NCBI GenBank assembly: GCA_012861695.1 | Contig: JAAOOA010000016.1 | Location: 19,607,702 to 19,671,701 of the forward strand | Origin: Trematomus loennbergii | Taxonomy: Eukaryota > Chordata > Actinopteri > Perciformes > Nototheniidae | DNA length: 64,000 nucleotides | Reading direction: 5' to 3' | Notes under the pieces: model-generated | Database searches by the model: none | What the model saw: the letters and a program-made list of their open reading frames with translations, nothing else | What the model was told of the DNA's origin: nothing | Translations under genes and position numbers: made by a program | Part shown: positions 43,919 to 57,287 of the stretch, in pieces | Layout of the letters: every line of letters starts with the position of its first letter | Position numbering within the stretch: the first letter of the stretch is position 1

Positions 43919-46900
43919 CTTCACCACAAAGCAGAGGACAGGGCAGAAGACACAGAAGAGAGAACAGAGGAAGAGGGTTCCTCATTTAATTATACATCTA
44001 CATGAGAGGCTGATGACAACAAGACAACACTTTAATACAACGTTGATTTGCACTCCTTTGAAACAAACTGGTGTTTTGTTTATAATCAAAAGTTTGACAT
44101 TGTAATCCGCATTATAGTTTTTCATCATGTCCAACCTCCCATGTTAGAGGTCCATCCCCTCTTCCAAGGGGCTTTGTAGGACTCTCTCTCTTCTCTTCAC
44201 AATACTCATTAAACATCTAAATACATAGAAGTCCCTCAATTTGACCTTAGAACTAACATTAACATGCTACACAAGCTGATGTGAGAAAATTATGTCTATG
44301 GCAGAAAAATCTAGGTTATGCTTTGAAAGGTCACAGCTAAAATTAAAAAAGTTCGCTCCTTCATTTAAAAGGATTAAGAGAGGCCAAAAAGACTGCAAAT
44401 CTGCTCCAGATTTTTAATAATAATAATTTGAATGTTGCACACCATTTGTGGCAGTGGGATGACTTTGAGGTTAATCAGACCAATTTGTCCTTTTAATTGC
44501 TTTCTATTCAGAGTAGATTCATTATATCATCTTCACTTAAATGGCGGAATTCTTCAAATCATCCACAGCTTAACCGACCACATTAACGGCTTTGATTTCA
44601 TTAGCACTTTAGCAGTAGCATTATCTTTCTTCCTCTGGATTAGCAGGCAGTGGCTGAGAGTCATGTTTGTCTAGTTCAGATTTCTAAAAGAAAAAGGGAA
44701 ACGTATTTGAAGCATCTCCGAAACCTTGAGACGTTGATGCAGCGAACAACACTTTTTTTTTGTTGCACGGGGAACAAGATGGGGAACAATAGTCTCGTTA
44801 TCAAGAGGGGGTGAAAATCTTCTAGTACATACATGTACTCAGTCATGAAAATTCAATTAGTGATCTCCCATTCTCTCTCATTTATATGGTCTAAGAGAGC
44901 ACATGACAAGTGATCTATGAGAAATCCCTCTAAATTGGCATTGTGTGAAAACATGTCACACCCCTGTCTCTCTTCTACAGAGTGAACATCCTTTGCTCCC
45001 CAGGCTCCCTCGCTACCTTATAGTCACTCTCCGCTACACAAAGCCACGCGAACAAGGCAATTTGCCTAAACTGGGGGGAATAAGTGTAAAACCTAAAGGG
45101 GATATATTTGATTGATGCGCACCCATGTGAGTTCTTTGTCTTGAACAAGGCCCGTAGGTACTGTTTAATAATTTTTCAGGTAATAATCACGCTGTCAACG
45201 AGATGACGGGCTGTTACGCAGACAGACTTAATGTTATGAGGGGATAAGATACACCCTGAAATTTCCTTTATGCATTATTCTCCTTCATAAAGCTGGGATT
45301 TGGCCTCATGATGTGCGTGGTTAATATTGGTATCTCTTTGTCACCGGTGGGTAGATGACAACTTGTCCAGACTACAGCTTTGACAAATCCCTGTTGATGC
45401 GAACGTTATTGACAAACAACCAAAGTCACGCTCACTTTTACCTACAAGGACACTGAGCAACAAGCTACAGGGCTGTTCCACACCTTCTATAAATCCTGAG
45501 CAGATGTTTTACCTGGAAGGTTTTACTTCTCCGACAATTCTGGACAAAAACAAGTGTCGGCGCTCTCATCTGCCGGCATAGAGGTTAAAGAACTTTGCCC
45601 TCATCAGTGTCAGTGACAGAGACTCCATGCGGGTCACTCGAGGTGACCAGCAATGATTTGGAGAGCAGTCCCCTAGCCCCATACTTCATAAAGGGCCTAA
45701 TACGCTGTGTCTGGGGTCAGGACCCTCTTTAGATCGGGGTGCAGTGATGTCAATTGTTTAAATAAAAGTTGAGAGGAACCACTTACATGTTTACAGGCAT
45801 CCCATAATTATGTCACAGGTCATTACCTACCAGGAGGCCAGGTGATAGAACCACCGCAGAGGCACGGACAGATTGAGCTAGAGTAAAATCGAACAGATCT
45901 AGTGATTATGAAGGTATTGACATATATGATTGATTTGCTCATAATGTTGGATATGAGAGCAATTTGGAAGGAGGAGAAATACTATAATACACTTTAATCC
46001 ATCAGCCCAGCTAATGATAGCTTTTGGGAGATGCCTTCCAGCTGACAGTCACCTCAAACATGATTGTGACATAAAAAGACAATGGTAGAAATGCAGCTAC
46101 CTCATTATCCTTTGTGTCTAATGGGAGGGAAGACTTTGACTCCCAGTCAAAGTGTCTCTTGAGTCTGGAGGGATCCGTACTTTTGAAGGCTGACGGGGTG
46201 CCCATGATTCTCTGATTATTCGATATTCTGAAAACGTTCATTTCCCTAATTCCTCTCCACATCACAGGGGCGAGTCCTGGTGAGTGTCTCATCTCGCCCT
46301 GTGCTGTGCACAGGGGGAGGTTCAGCCTCCTGCAGGAACAGTCATTTGGGCTTTGAAGAGCGCCCTTCCCCCCTTTGCCTGGCCCCCTCCCTGCATATTC
46401 CCTGTGCCGCTTACCGAGACTAAGATCCTCTCGTCTGTTACATATGGATGTATAATTAATGAGATAAGAATATGCATCGTTTTGAGAACTCATGATGGTG
46501 TCTGTGTTTTTTGGAGGGGGCCATGGGAGTGCACACACACACACACACACAAGCTCATTGCGCACGACACGCGCACACACTCGCCATTCCTCTAGCTCCG
46601 ACGACCAGACTTGACTTGTGTGTGATGTTGCACATGACAATCAGTCAGCGGCACAGAGAAGTGCTCCTCGCTTCTCCTTTCATGTCACCTCTGTTGCTCA
46701 GGTATATGGTGACAGCTAATATGAAAAGTGGCTTGTTTTGTCAGAAATGTGTAAATAAACATGGCAACACTTCAAGTGAAGGTCACAACTCAATATTACA
46801 TGACAAGTGCTGCGAGAGCGCTGTCGCGTTCAGGTTCTCCCACAAGATAACTGAGCAAACAAAAGTTGGTTGTCACAGATTGTAATGACCTGATTAAACT

Positions 46901-48264
46901 TGTATTTTTTTCCCAGGCAGGCGGCAGCTGCTTGACTTGATCGAGTATGAATTTGTACGGCACAGAGGCAAAAATAATAATACTTAATATTTGTGAATTA
47001 ACAAGAAGAAAAAAGAAACCTTCTATTTTCTTCCCTCAAAAGACAAATACTCCTGATGCTCACATTTAACATTTTGATACTGGCATGGCCTATGGTTCTG
47101 ACTACTGAGAGCAATCCAAGCCTAAACCCTGTATTTACTGAGCCCCAAAACAACAGGCGAGGGAGAGAGGTGGAACACAGCACAATCACCTATTCAGATC
47201 AGGTACTAATGAAGAATTCCATCTATCCTGAAATTTAATTAAAACCCCAAAGACTTCAGATGAGATGCGATTTGAAAGAGCCTGGGGCTGGTACACAAGC
47301 ACTTGGTGGCGAAGGGAATCACACTGAAAGTTGATATCGTAATTGGTCCTGATGTATTTCTGCATTGCCTTCGCGGGAGCGTGGGACTCATAGCTGTATA
47401 CAGGGTCTCGATGGAGTACCTGCTCATTGAAAATGCCATCACTCAAGCACTGCAGATCTGCATGAAATTAGAGAGCAACTAGGACCTGATTGCAGGGGAA
47501 GAGAGGCACAATTGTTAAATGCATATATTAAAGTTTTTTTTTTTCCCTGTGTAGGTGTGCTTCTGGGTCTAAATGAGCACTTCTGCAAATGTTTAGGTTT
47601 AAATGCAGTGAGCATCTCAGTGTGACAAAGAAATCGCCGGTAATTGTTTTGAAAACGGCACGAGCAACGTAAGTTTATGATTTGAAAAGTGAGTTGTCAG
47701 CCTGCGAGTACTGCTTGTTTCCTGGAAACAAAAGCGCCAGGGATAATTAATTCCTCATTTTTTTCCTGAGCGCCCTCGATCATTCACTCCGCGGTCAGCA
47801 CCCCCGGTTGAAATGGACACTAATTGTTCATTTTTTGGGGGTGGGCTCATTTTACTCGCCCTAGGTGACTGGTCAAGCCAACAATAAGCTCATTCAAACT
47901 TTTACCACTATTCACATGTTGTCATTGAAGAAGAAAAAAAAAGCTTCCTGTCTGAAAATGTCAAGAGTGGAATTCGATCAGTTTCAAAGAATGTGCCAAG
48001 AATCATGGAAAAGCTTGCCAAGACTAACACGCGTGGTAAGAGCTGCCACAGATTACTGAACCAAGTTACAGCTCTGTGTTCTGTTCTCTCTCCTTTCACT
48101 CACCCACTCACGCGCTTTTCCTCTGCTCTCGCACTCTCCCTCTCTCAGCCATAAAATACTTCATTATAACACAGTGAGCCAGTGAGTGTAAGTGATGTAA
48201 CTGACAATTAAGAGTGAAAGCCTGATCCCAGTCATGGCTCTGCAAATATTTATCCATGACAGAC
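43919..48264 (-). other. MGMT: MGMT intron (4.3 kb)
   Basis: No exon was seen. There is a short (CA)n at about 46533-46551. The sequence is mostly unique and moderately AT-rich. The 209-aa minus-strand open frame at 46011-46640 has no recognisable family, overlaps an opposite-strand open frame and lacks supporting splice structure, so it is treated as chance. Confidence 0.7.
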
Positions 48265-48425
48265 CTCCTTGCAGGGCGGGGTGGTGAAAGGCGGGGAGGG
48301 GGAGACTCCCAGTGGTCTGCGGCTCACTGAAGTACGCCTGAAGCCATTCAACGCCGCGCTGCAACTCGGGGCTCGTTTCTGCCGGGCTGTCGTTGACCAC
48401 ACAGCTCAGGGGGGCCGCGCCGCTC
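48265..48425 (-). CDS. MGMT: MGMT exon: N-terminal domain, residues 46-99
   Basis: On the minus strand the acceptor cctcacag precedes G (completing Arg, AG|G). The donor gtctgt follows CAA GGA G. The exon is 161 nt: 53 full codons, SGAAPLSCVVNDSPAETSPE, LQRGVEWLQAYFSEPQTTGS and LPLPAFHHPALQG. WLQAYF matches human WLNAYF and LPLPAFHHPAL matches FPVPALHHPVF, including the zinc-ligand histidine. GC content is higher than in the flanking introns. Confidence 0.95.
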
Positions 48426-51400
48426 CTGTGAGGGATATAAGGCAGGATGGGGAGTTGAGGTGGGGATCAGAGGAGCAATCATAATACCCAATTCTTTGCT
48501 TGAATAGTGCTAAAATATGTCACAAGTGTGCAATAACACGCCACGGTTGAAACAGATGCAAGATGGCATCATTTGCCGAGAGAAACTAAAGTTGTTAATC
48601 AAGACGTGTTTAAAATCTTAAGTTCCACATTTCAGCTTTTGGGCTTTGACAAATATCAGAGCTGTGAAAGAAGCCTGAGCAACTCTAAAGACAGTAATCC
48701 AGGCATTTGTTCCAGAAGATAAACAGTGTATTTATATGAAGTGCAGCATGATAGAGTATGAAAGAAAACATTGTCGGGTCATGAGCAACGGCGCTAACAG
48801 TTTATTTCAAACAACTTTAAGGAAGCAGAACCAGTTTGTGGAAAGAAAGGGTGTTTTCAAAAGTCTTGCAGCTGCTACGGAACAAAGTTAAGAGCAGCGT
48901 TAACAACAGTTTTAACTCTGCTTGGGTCTAGTTTATAGTTCATGACAAGAATAAATTGATTTGTTGGCCAGAGTGGTGCTGGCCAGCAAAGCACTACACT
49001 TGGACGCGCATCTTAGCATGAGTAGCTGCTTGGAGGAATTTGACGATGGTTGAGTTGGCATCACTTAACAGCTGAATTTCTCTCCGCTGCTGACCACCCC
49101 CCAGGTCAATGCAAGCAGACTGACCCATATTTGACACTTAAAGACCCTACTGGGAAGGTCTTCTCTTAGCATGTGCATTACTGCAAAGTGGACCTCAAGC
49201 TGTGTTGTGGATCTAAAGCAGGCCGCCAATTCCATTAACTGGTGTACAGGACTTATAAATAAATAATATCACCATTTAAGTGCCCCTTTTTCAAAATTGG
49301 CTTATCCTGTATGGTATTAATAATAGACATTTACTTTGTTAAACACACAGACCGTCTCTCTCCTGCCCGCCGTAGCAACACGGCCCTAAAGTGTTTTTAC
49401 ACTTCTGCAGGTCACAGTTTGAGCATCGTTTTATATTGGACATGTGAAGCTGAGGTTTACTGGAGTGTTATGACTGAGCAGGTCAGTTTTCAGGGAGCCG
49501 CTCTCTCTGCTACTTTGTGGCTGTGTGATGAAAGTCTCCCGGGTGCCGTTTAACAGTGGGTGTAAATACAGTAAAGGTGTAAATACTCTAATTTCTAAAT
49601 AAACCACACAGCAGTTTATAGTTGAGTGGTGAAAACTCGGAAACCCACCAGCGGGTCCTGGGCTGAGACCCTCTCAAACAATGGCCATGGCTCATGGCAA
49701 TCTCTGTCGGCATGGGTGAGTGCCCAGCCAGCCCCTACTTGTCATTGTCTCTCCTTGCTATCCCCCCCCCCCCCGCTCACCCTCCTCATTTCCCCCTCTC
49801 TATTTCTCTATCCTCCCACTCCAGCTCTTTTGGCTCCGCACCACCTACACCCCCCCAACACACCCACCATCCCCCCCTCCACTCTTTTCTCTGTGCAAGG
49901 ATCTTCAGGCCACTGTTCCCCCCCCCCCCTTCGCCTCCTCCCACCTCCACCGCCTCCTCTACCCCTCCGCAGCCCCTCTTTCTCTCTGAGAGGATGTTCC
50001 AGCCGCTGCACACTGACAGCTCGGGGATATTGTGTGTGGAAATGTTCCTGTTGGACCCGCAGGCCCTTACAATCTACCGGACAAAGGCTAGAGCACCTTT
50101 GCTTAAGGCTTGGCACCTTTGACCTCCAGCTCACACTTCAGACTTGTCACCGTGGCTAATTTTTCCCTCTCCCCTCAGCCCCTCCGTTATGGATGTGCCG
50201 GCTTCAAAGGTTTTGGAGTGAAACAACATTGACAGTAGTAAAAGTTAATGCAATGCAGTACATGTTATGGCCGGTAAACAACACCAAAATAAATAAATAA
50301 AAGTGGAACAACATCAGTCGAGCTGAAGTCTGTCACCTCGAGGTGCAATGGGGGATTGTTTTTAAAGAGCATGTGGGCAGTGGAGATGTAGCTCCTGCGC
50401 TGGCAACATTTCCAGTCGCTTCAGTGAATTACAAATCAAGCAGCATCATATCATGTTTAGAGTGTCCAGTCTGGCATATTAGAAACTCTGCACTTCAAAT
50501 GTTAGATTAGATATGTGTGATAAATGTTGGGTTTATCACAAAGAAACTCTCAAAGTAGGAGCAATATTTATATTTATTGGCCCATTTATAAGCAACTGCC
50601 ATCACTTGGTTGGAAAATAACAGAATTATAATTAGTAGTGGTCAGAAATACTATTTATATAACTGTGTTTCATAAATAAATTCAGTATAATTTGGTTTAA
50701 GCTAAATTGTTATTTATTACCTTTTGACTATTGACATTCATATTTTGTCAGTGTCCTTGAGGCGTTTACTATTTCATCACAGGTAAGGAAATAGGAAACT
50801 AATTCCAAACTAGCCAGGATCTGCTGCACTAAAAGAATATTTCCCTTGATAGAAGATTGTGATTTGAGAAAATTCTAATATTGTGCTCCTGTCACAATCA
50901 ATTTCCAATTACCATAAATCATTGCAGCGTAAAGTGGACTCATTTGGAGTTCTACCTATTTTCCAACTCTAATATAAAGAATGAATTGAGCATTTATATA
51001 ATGTTAGAGGTTATTTCATTCATCCTGGAGCAAACAATCAAAAGAGACAAAGGAACAAAAAAAGAAAAAGAATAGCTGGAATTAGATTTGTCAATTTCCT
51101 TTGGCATATTCTGTATCTTTAGTTGCACTAAGACTTCAGTAAGACTTTTTCTATCATCTGCAGACGCAAGAATGGAACAGGTTAACCACAGGATCTAATT
51201 GAAAGGAATCTGGCGAAGGGTGTAATGGTATATTGCACAAAAAGGGGAAAAACTCAGAACTCATGCCTCCATCCTGTGAAGCGTGATGGCGCTCATCCTG
51301 ACTCGATCGGCTGTCACTTTTGACACAGCCTGCCAGAGTTCTCCTTCACCGATCATGGGTAACATGGCGGGTCAGAGGATGAAATAGAAAAGGCCAAGAG

Positions 51401-54400
51401 CAGTCCAATATTTTCCTCAGCCTTATAGCTGCAGATACTTAACTCAGAGACGTCAAAGACTCAAGAGAGCATGAAAAAGCCTAAAATGACTGTCTAAAAA
51501 GGGAAAAAAATACAGCATGTCTCTATGAATGTCAAGATCCTGATGGTCTCTGAGCCAAAGGCTGTGATACAATTGTAAGCCACTAGCTCAATGCAGCGCG
51601 TTCAACCATTTGAAGATCATTCAGATGCCTATCTAGCCACTGCAGCACTAAAGTGGAGAGCTTTTCCGAGTGGTAAGCTGTAAGGAATGCTTCCTATTTC
51701 TGTTTTGGGGGGCGCATGTTTGTGCTCCGCTGTTTCAAAATAAAAACAACTCGGCCGGATAAACTGCTCTCCAGATATCCAACAACTCTTATTAGCGAAT
51801 GTCCGCCAAAGAGGCCGCTACACTCAATCCAATACATAAAGGTGGTGGTAAAATACTGCAGAGTAGGCAACAAAGCACACAACAATTAGGTCTTCTCCCA
51901 ACTGGCTAGCCACAGGAGTCAGTGAAGGCATGTATTACCAGAGCCCTAACTCTTACTCCATTATGTAGTGTATCCACACCCCGACGCAGCAATGTTTATC
52001 TACAACAGACTACTGAGCAGTTTCAAATAGTGTTTTTAGCCTCTATTCTCAAGTGCCATAGCAAGAGATTCCAATTACCCGAATGGTAAGGAGCCAGTGA
52101 GGGAGGCATAAAGTACATTAGGGATCCCCTGTAACTGCAGGGACCTTTTAGAGCCTCCACTGAAGAGGGCCGAGAGACTGGAGGGACAGTGACCCTGCAT
52201 GGATAGCCTCTGTCAAAATTTGACCACGTCAAGCACAAAGGCATTATGGGAATCCAGTGTCACCAAGTCCTAATTACTGTCTGTGTTCAGAGCAAATTAC
52301 TGCCTTGTTCCTCTGATTAGCGAGGAGGCTAATCTTCACCTGTGTACGCCAGCACTGCTGAGGGCCCTTGAGTGTTAGCGCTTCGTCTTCTGTAATTTAT
52401 TTTTAAATCAGTGCCCGCTCCCAAGAGTTTTGAGTGTTTTGTTGTGAACCGCTTACCATGATCCCCACCACCGCCCCCTCACCCCTAAATCCTTGACTAA
52501 ATCCTTGTTTGGTGCCGCAGGAAGATAAGCAAGAACAACACTTGGGCATAATTGACTCGTACTCCTCTCCAAGATGTCAGAGCGGAATCATCTCTCTGCA
52601 TATTGCCTCAGTATGTCACACACTGTACACTTCTGCATGTTGCAGATATAGAATCCAATCAAGTTCTAAAACAAACCAGTACAACCCTCGCGCCGGGGAA
52701 AAACTTCCCGGTCGACAGCAGGGGAAAAAAAGGAAAGAAAAAAAAACTGCAAGGAGCTGCTTTTAGCTGCGTCCCTGCAGTGAAGGGTAACTCTCGCTCG
52801 GCTTACGTCCTCCTGGAGGTTCTGTTTTAAAAACACAACATTTGCACATTTTTATCTGAGTGAATGTTATTGTCTCGTCTGCGTGGGGCGGTTTACAGGT
52901 AGTGTGTTACACAGGTGTTGGTTTACACAGGAAATGGCACATGCAGCCTGATTGGGATGCTCCCGAGAGACGGAGGCATAAACGTAGAGCACAGATGGGT
53001 CCAAGGGCCACTGGGAGCATCACCTTAATGAATACGCAGCTGAGTACTACACTTCATAACATGCAAAACAATATTCTAAGGCCGCAGTAAAAAATAGAAC
53101 AAAAATCTTCTGAATATCATTACACAATGAATTATTCATACCATTTCTAAAGGGACCACGTCAAAAAGTCTCCCCCCTGCTTTATTGATGATTTCATTCA
53201 ATATCTCGGCAGATGCTTGTTTATATGACAAAGCATTTTAGTTACCAATGTAAGCAGTTTATTAAGCACACAGTTGTGTCAACATATCTAGCAAAATAAC
53301 AATTTAAATTGATTACAATTATGTGTCAGACTAAATATAAAAGAGAGAGAAAAGAGAGACGGAGAGGAAGAGAGGGGAATTCTAGTGGAAAAAAAATAAG
53401 TTGTTGATATGGTTCCCGGTGTGTGAGCACATCATGTAAACAGGCCCCAAACAGGGAACACATTTACCATGCCGCTATTCAGTGTGAACCAGGACATTGA
53501 TTCACAACACTACACGAGTGTGAGAAAAACGATAAATGCATCACCTCAGATATTTCACACCAGCGTTGGTAGTGTGTAAAAGCTGTTGTGACAGCTTGGG
53601 TATTAGGACTGGATAGATGGAAAATGTCTGGCTGCTTATGAATGCCAATGTGAATGGGGTGACGGGTTTGACACAAAAACACTCCACCTCAGAACAATTA
53701 GGCTGTTCTCAGGCCCCATCCAGTGTTGTCAGTGATAATGGAAAGCTGTGAGGATAACTGGTGATAAATAGACTTTAACACCCTCCTCCTTAAGACCAAT
53801 GCAGTCCTGCAGTCCTCTCATATGCTTAACTAATCATGAGCATGGCCAGCAAAATTCATACAAAAGACTAATTACTGTTGTACTTCACTTCAGTCTCAAA
53901 GGCCTCTTATATAAGGACTTGGGGGTTCTCTTGCCTCTTTTCTCCTCTTGATGGGTATTTTTTTACAAGTAGGCCTCATGCTAGACAAAAGCGTTTAAAA
54001 ATTGGTGATTGCTTTCATCCGCTTTAATTACATTCAGAAATGGCATTTCTGCCACATAATACACCCCTATTGTTTCAGAATTATCTGGCTTGGGGAGTAA
54101 AATCTACAGTATTCCACGATGCTCCCGAGCTAAATCGCCTCTTGAAATTGAAATATGCAGCTGAAATACAAAATAAAAGCCAGCCTTTGCTGCTGATATA
54201 GTGGAAGCGCCTTGGCTTTCTCCAGAATGCTATTATTATGCATATCCAGGTAGAAAGTTAATTAACCCAAAGCTTAAGCTAATTATGGTAGCAGAATGCT
54301 ATCAACCAAACGCTTTCAGTCAGACAGCTGTCCAGAATTTCATTTGCTAATCATTTGTCTTTTGCCGGAGCATATGGTACATTTCCCCACTATCACAGCA

Positions 54401-57141
54401 ACAACAAACAGATGAAAATCATTAACTAAAAACAATGTGCAATTTGAAAAATTAGACACGGATTTATAAGGCTTTGTGTCAGAGAAAAAAAGGCGGATTT
54501 ATGGCCTGGGAAATATAATGATAATTTTTGGATTTAGCCACTTAGGATTTTAGGCAGACCATGTGACTCAAGTGTGCTGGAATTCAGATGCACAAATATA
54601 TTGTTTATATCTATATGCAAATGAGACTGAGAAAGAGAATGTTTATCCGTGTAAAATTAATTACAATTTTCTATAGGAGCATATGCAAAGAGCTTGTTCT
54701 TAACAATTTTTAGCTTCTAGCACATTTTGTGCCTGTTTTTAACAACACAATATTTTTATGTTGTTAAAAGTAGAAATCCCTCAGCGCTGAATTAAATCAA
54801 TTATTTTCCAAGAAATGCTTCATGCATTTATTTTTTCCTTTCTTTTCATAAAAACACATCATAGTGGCTGTTAAAGGGTGATTGATATCAGCATTGCCTC
54901 GCGACATTATCAGGCAATAAAGGCTACTCAGGTTCTAATGCAACATGTCATACACAGGCTCCTGTAGTACATTTCTATTGAGGACCTCACAAGCTAAATT
55001 GCTTTTTTCCTGCTCCCCCACATCTCAGCCAGCTTGACAGACAAATTGATCAAAGCATTGTAAAATAATATGCTCACAAAATGTCTCGGGGCAGGAGTCC
55101 AGCCCTTTTTTCATTTTTCACCCTAATAAAAAGTACTCTATGATTTCCTCTGTATTATGTGTCTGTGCTCTGTGTGAAAGAGGCGAGAAGCATCATATTT
55201 CAGATAATAGTAATCTCCTGTAAACAAAATGCGTATCATTTTTCTGTGAACGCCGAGGCCATGCTAAAAACTAAAGGGGGGAAAAAGCTGGTTAACAGGG
55301 AGGCTGGTGCGTAGGGCCCCAACAGGGGTTGTTGAGATGTAATGAATTTGTTCATCTGATGGTGCCTTCAGGGCTGTCGTTAGACTGGCAGAGGAGGTTG
55401 ATTTTAGGAAATGTTCCTAAGATCAGTTAGGAAGCAAAAGGGGCTTGAGACGTTTCTATTAGAAAGAGCTGACGGTCATGGTGTGTAAGCAATACTTCAA
55501 GGGCGTTTATGTAGCTATAATGGCATTTATCAATAACTATCTATCAATGCCAGGAATGCTATTGTTGCTGCACCGGCTGTTCAACACCAAGCAATAGTGA
55601 ATGCTTAAAAAAAAACATAGAAAGCACAGTCGTATAAGCCAGCAAAGCTTTGAATTGCACACAAATATACTACTGTAGGTCTTACTTTACGTTATGCATA
55701 GATGTTATCTATTTCCCTTATCCAAAATATGCGCTTAGAGATCATTTATCACACTGACTTCCTAAGCCGGCACCACACCACATCCAAAGCTGGAAAGAGC
55801 CTTGTTTAGTATGTCATAAATAAATCAATGGAAATGGCTGATTTGAACTATTACTGCTACAGGCAGGCTTTTGTGAGATCTACATGTAAAGCCGCTTGCA
55901 AAGATAAGCCTATATTTTGTCACTTTATCTCGCCTCCCTTAATGCCTGTTTACATTGTGTTACTCCATATATCTGAGGTGGCTCTAGTTCCCCTGTCCTA
56001 TGACAATAACATCGCATTCAACTGGTCGGGATAAAATCTAAACATTTTGTTTAATGATTTCTCGCTCACACCTTTGAGAACATACAGACAGCGATGGGAT
56101 CAGAGCATCACTTATGACCGACATAGCAAATGATATTAAACTGAGAAATGATCTAGTGATGCGAATCATTAAATTCATTTGCATATTCCTACTGAACCTG
56201 AACACACAAATTAAACCCTGTTCACAAGGAGATGGAGAAAGGTGCTTGCGCATGGTTACAGGACATCTTCCATAATCAAAATTCCATATTATTAATTTTC
56301 TTCCTTCAACTCATTAACAACAAGTGGAATGTTTTTACTGCTTGATGAATTTTGGGAAATAGCAGACAGTCGGGAAGGAAACACATGTTGAGGTATAATA
56401 TACAAGGTCATTAATGGGTTTCCATAAATTACAATTTCAACATACATTTTCAAAAGGATAACTTCCTATCTGGGCGAATTGGAAAACGGTTTAATTTCCC
56501 AAACCATTCAAGTTTGTCAAATGCGAATCTGTGGTACATGGATATTTAATTTCAATCTAATCAAAACTAATCTGAGATGTAGGATGCGGACCTGTAAAAA
56601 TAAGGAATGAGTACTTATTAACGCCGGGTTTAATCAGATTCAGTCGCTTCAGTAAGGCTGTCAAGACCCTAAGAATTTTGAGGAATGGGTATGGCATGAA
56701 ATGCAATCACATATTACATTTCTGAGTGTCGGTCTACAGCCAGAACTACTGCATACAACTTGAGGGGAACATAAATAAACAGGAACGAACAGTGCCTGCT
56801 CCCAATGGCCTTTGTTGACCCTACAGACATCCGCTCTAATCAACTCCCTTGAGGGTAATAAACAAGTTATTTTTCAGAAATTTCAAATATACTGCAGGAA
56901 GAATCACAACCACATGCCATCAGAAATCTAATTTCAAGCCCAACTGTATTCTAGTGCCCCTCATATTTCTAGTGCCTGCTTATATTTGCCCAACTTTCTC
57001 CGGGATATTTCTTGTGGGATCTACAAAAATGCCCTGCTTCCAATGAGGAATGGTAGCACTCCATCACACGAGTGGATTCTGTCCGCCTGTAAATTTCACA
57101 CCTTTGTTTATCACGTCACCAGCCCGGCTGTTGTACAGTAC
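48426..57141 (-). other. MGMT: MGMT large intron (8.7 kb)
   Basis: It contains a pyrimidine/C-rich tract (49720-49990, with C runs at 49761-49774 and 49920-49929) that yields spurious Pro/Ser-rich open frames. Around 53,700-56,800 there is a 3-kb AT-rich, repeat-poor, TAAT-dense region that looks like a cluster of developmental enhancers. No exons were seen in either direction. Confidence 0.7.
49740..49990 (+). repeat. Pyrimidine/C-rich low-complexity tract
   Basis: Dense CT and C homopolymer runs (14 C at about 49761 and 10 C near 49920). It yields Pro/Ser-rich open frames in three plus frames and Gly/Glu-rich frames on the minus strand, all compositional. It lies in the large MGMT intron. 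Confidence 0.9.
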
Positions 57142-57287
57142 CTTTCAGCAGGTGCGACATCCATTAGGATCTGGATGGTGTGCACACCATTCTCACATCC
57201 TCTGACTTGGATCGTCCCCAGGGGGCTCAGCAATGAGATGGTCTTCTGAGTGCACTGGCTCTCCCTCTGCTTCTTCATCTCGCTGCC
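57142..57287 (-). CDS. MGMT: MGMT first coding exon, residues 1-45 (ATG at 57278)
   Basis: On the minus strand the start codon ATG is at 57278-57276 and the donor gtactg follows AG at 57142. It encodes MKKQRESQCTQKTISLLSPL then GTIQVRGCENGVHTIQI and LMDVAPAE. The start was chosen because it aligns with human MDKDCEMKRTTLDSPLGKL, with zinc ligands C9, C28 and H33 at the human spacing. Upstream, ttccttagcag gives two tandem acceptors (TAG/CAG, a NAGNAG site) that differ by three bases of 5' UTR only. The interval given includes 9 bases of 5' UTR. Confidence 0.94.

Noticed and set aside
46011..46640. 209-aa minus-strand open frame in an MGMT intron
   Set aside because: It is the longest frame in the window, but it has no recognisable domain, an overlapping opposite-strand frame, no promoter or splice context, and atypical composition.
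49626..50159. 177-aa Pro/Ser-rich frame
   Set aside because: It arises from a pyrimidine/C-rich tract open in several frames on both strands.
57218..57228. EBF-like CCCCAGGG motif
   Set aside because: It lies in MGMT coding sequence and lacks the full TCCCNNGGGA symmetry, so a chance match is likely.
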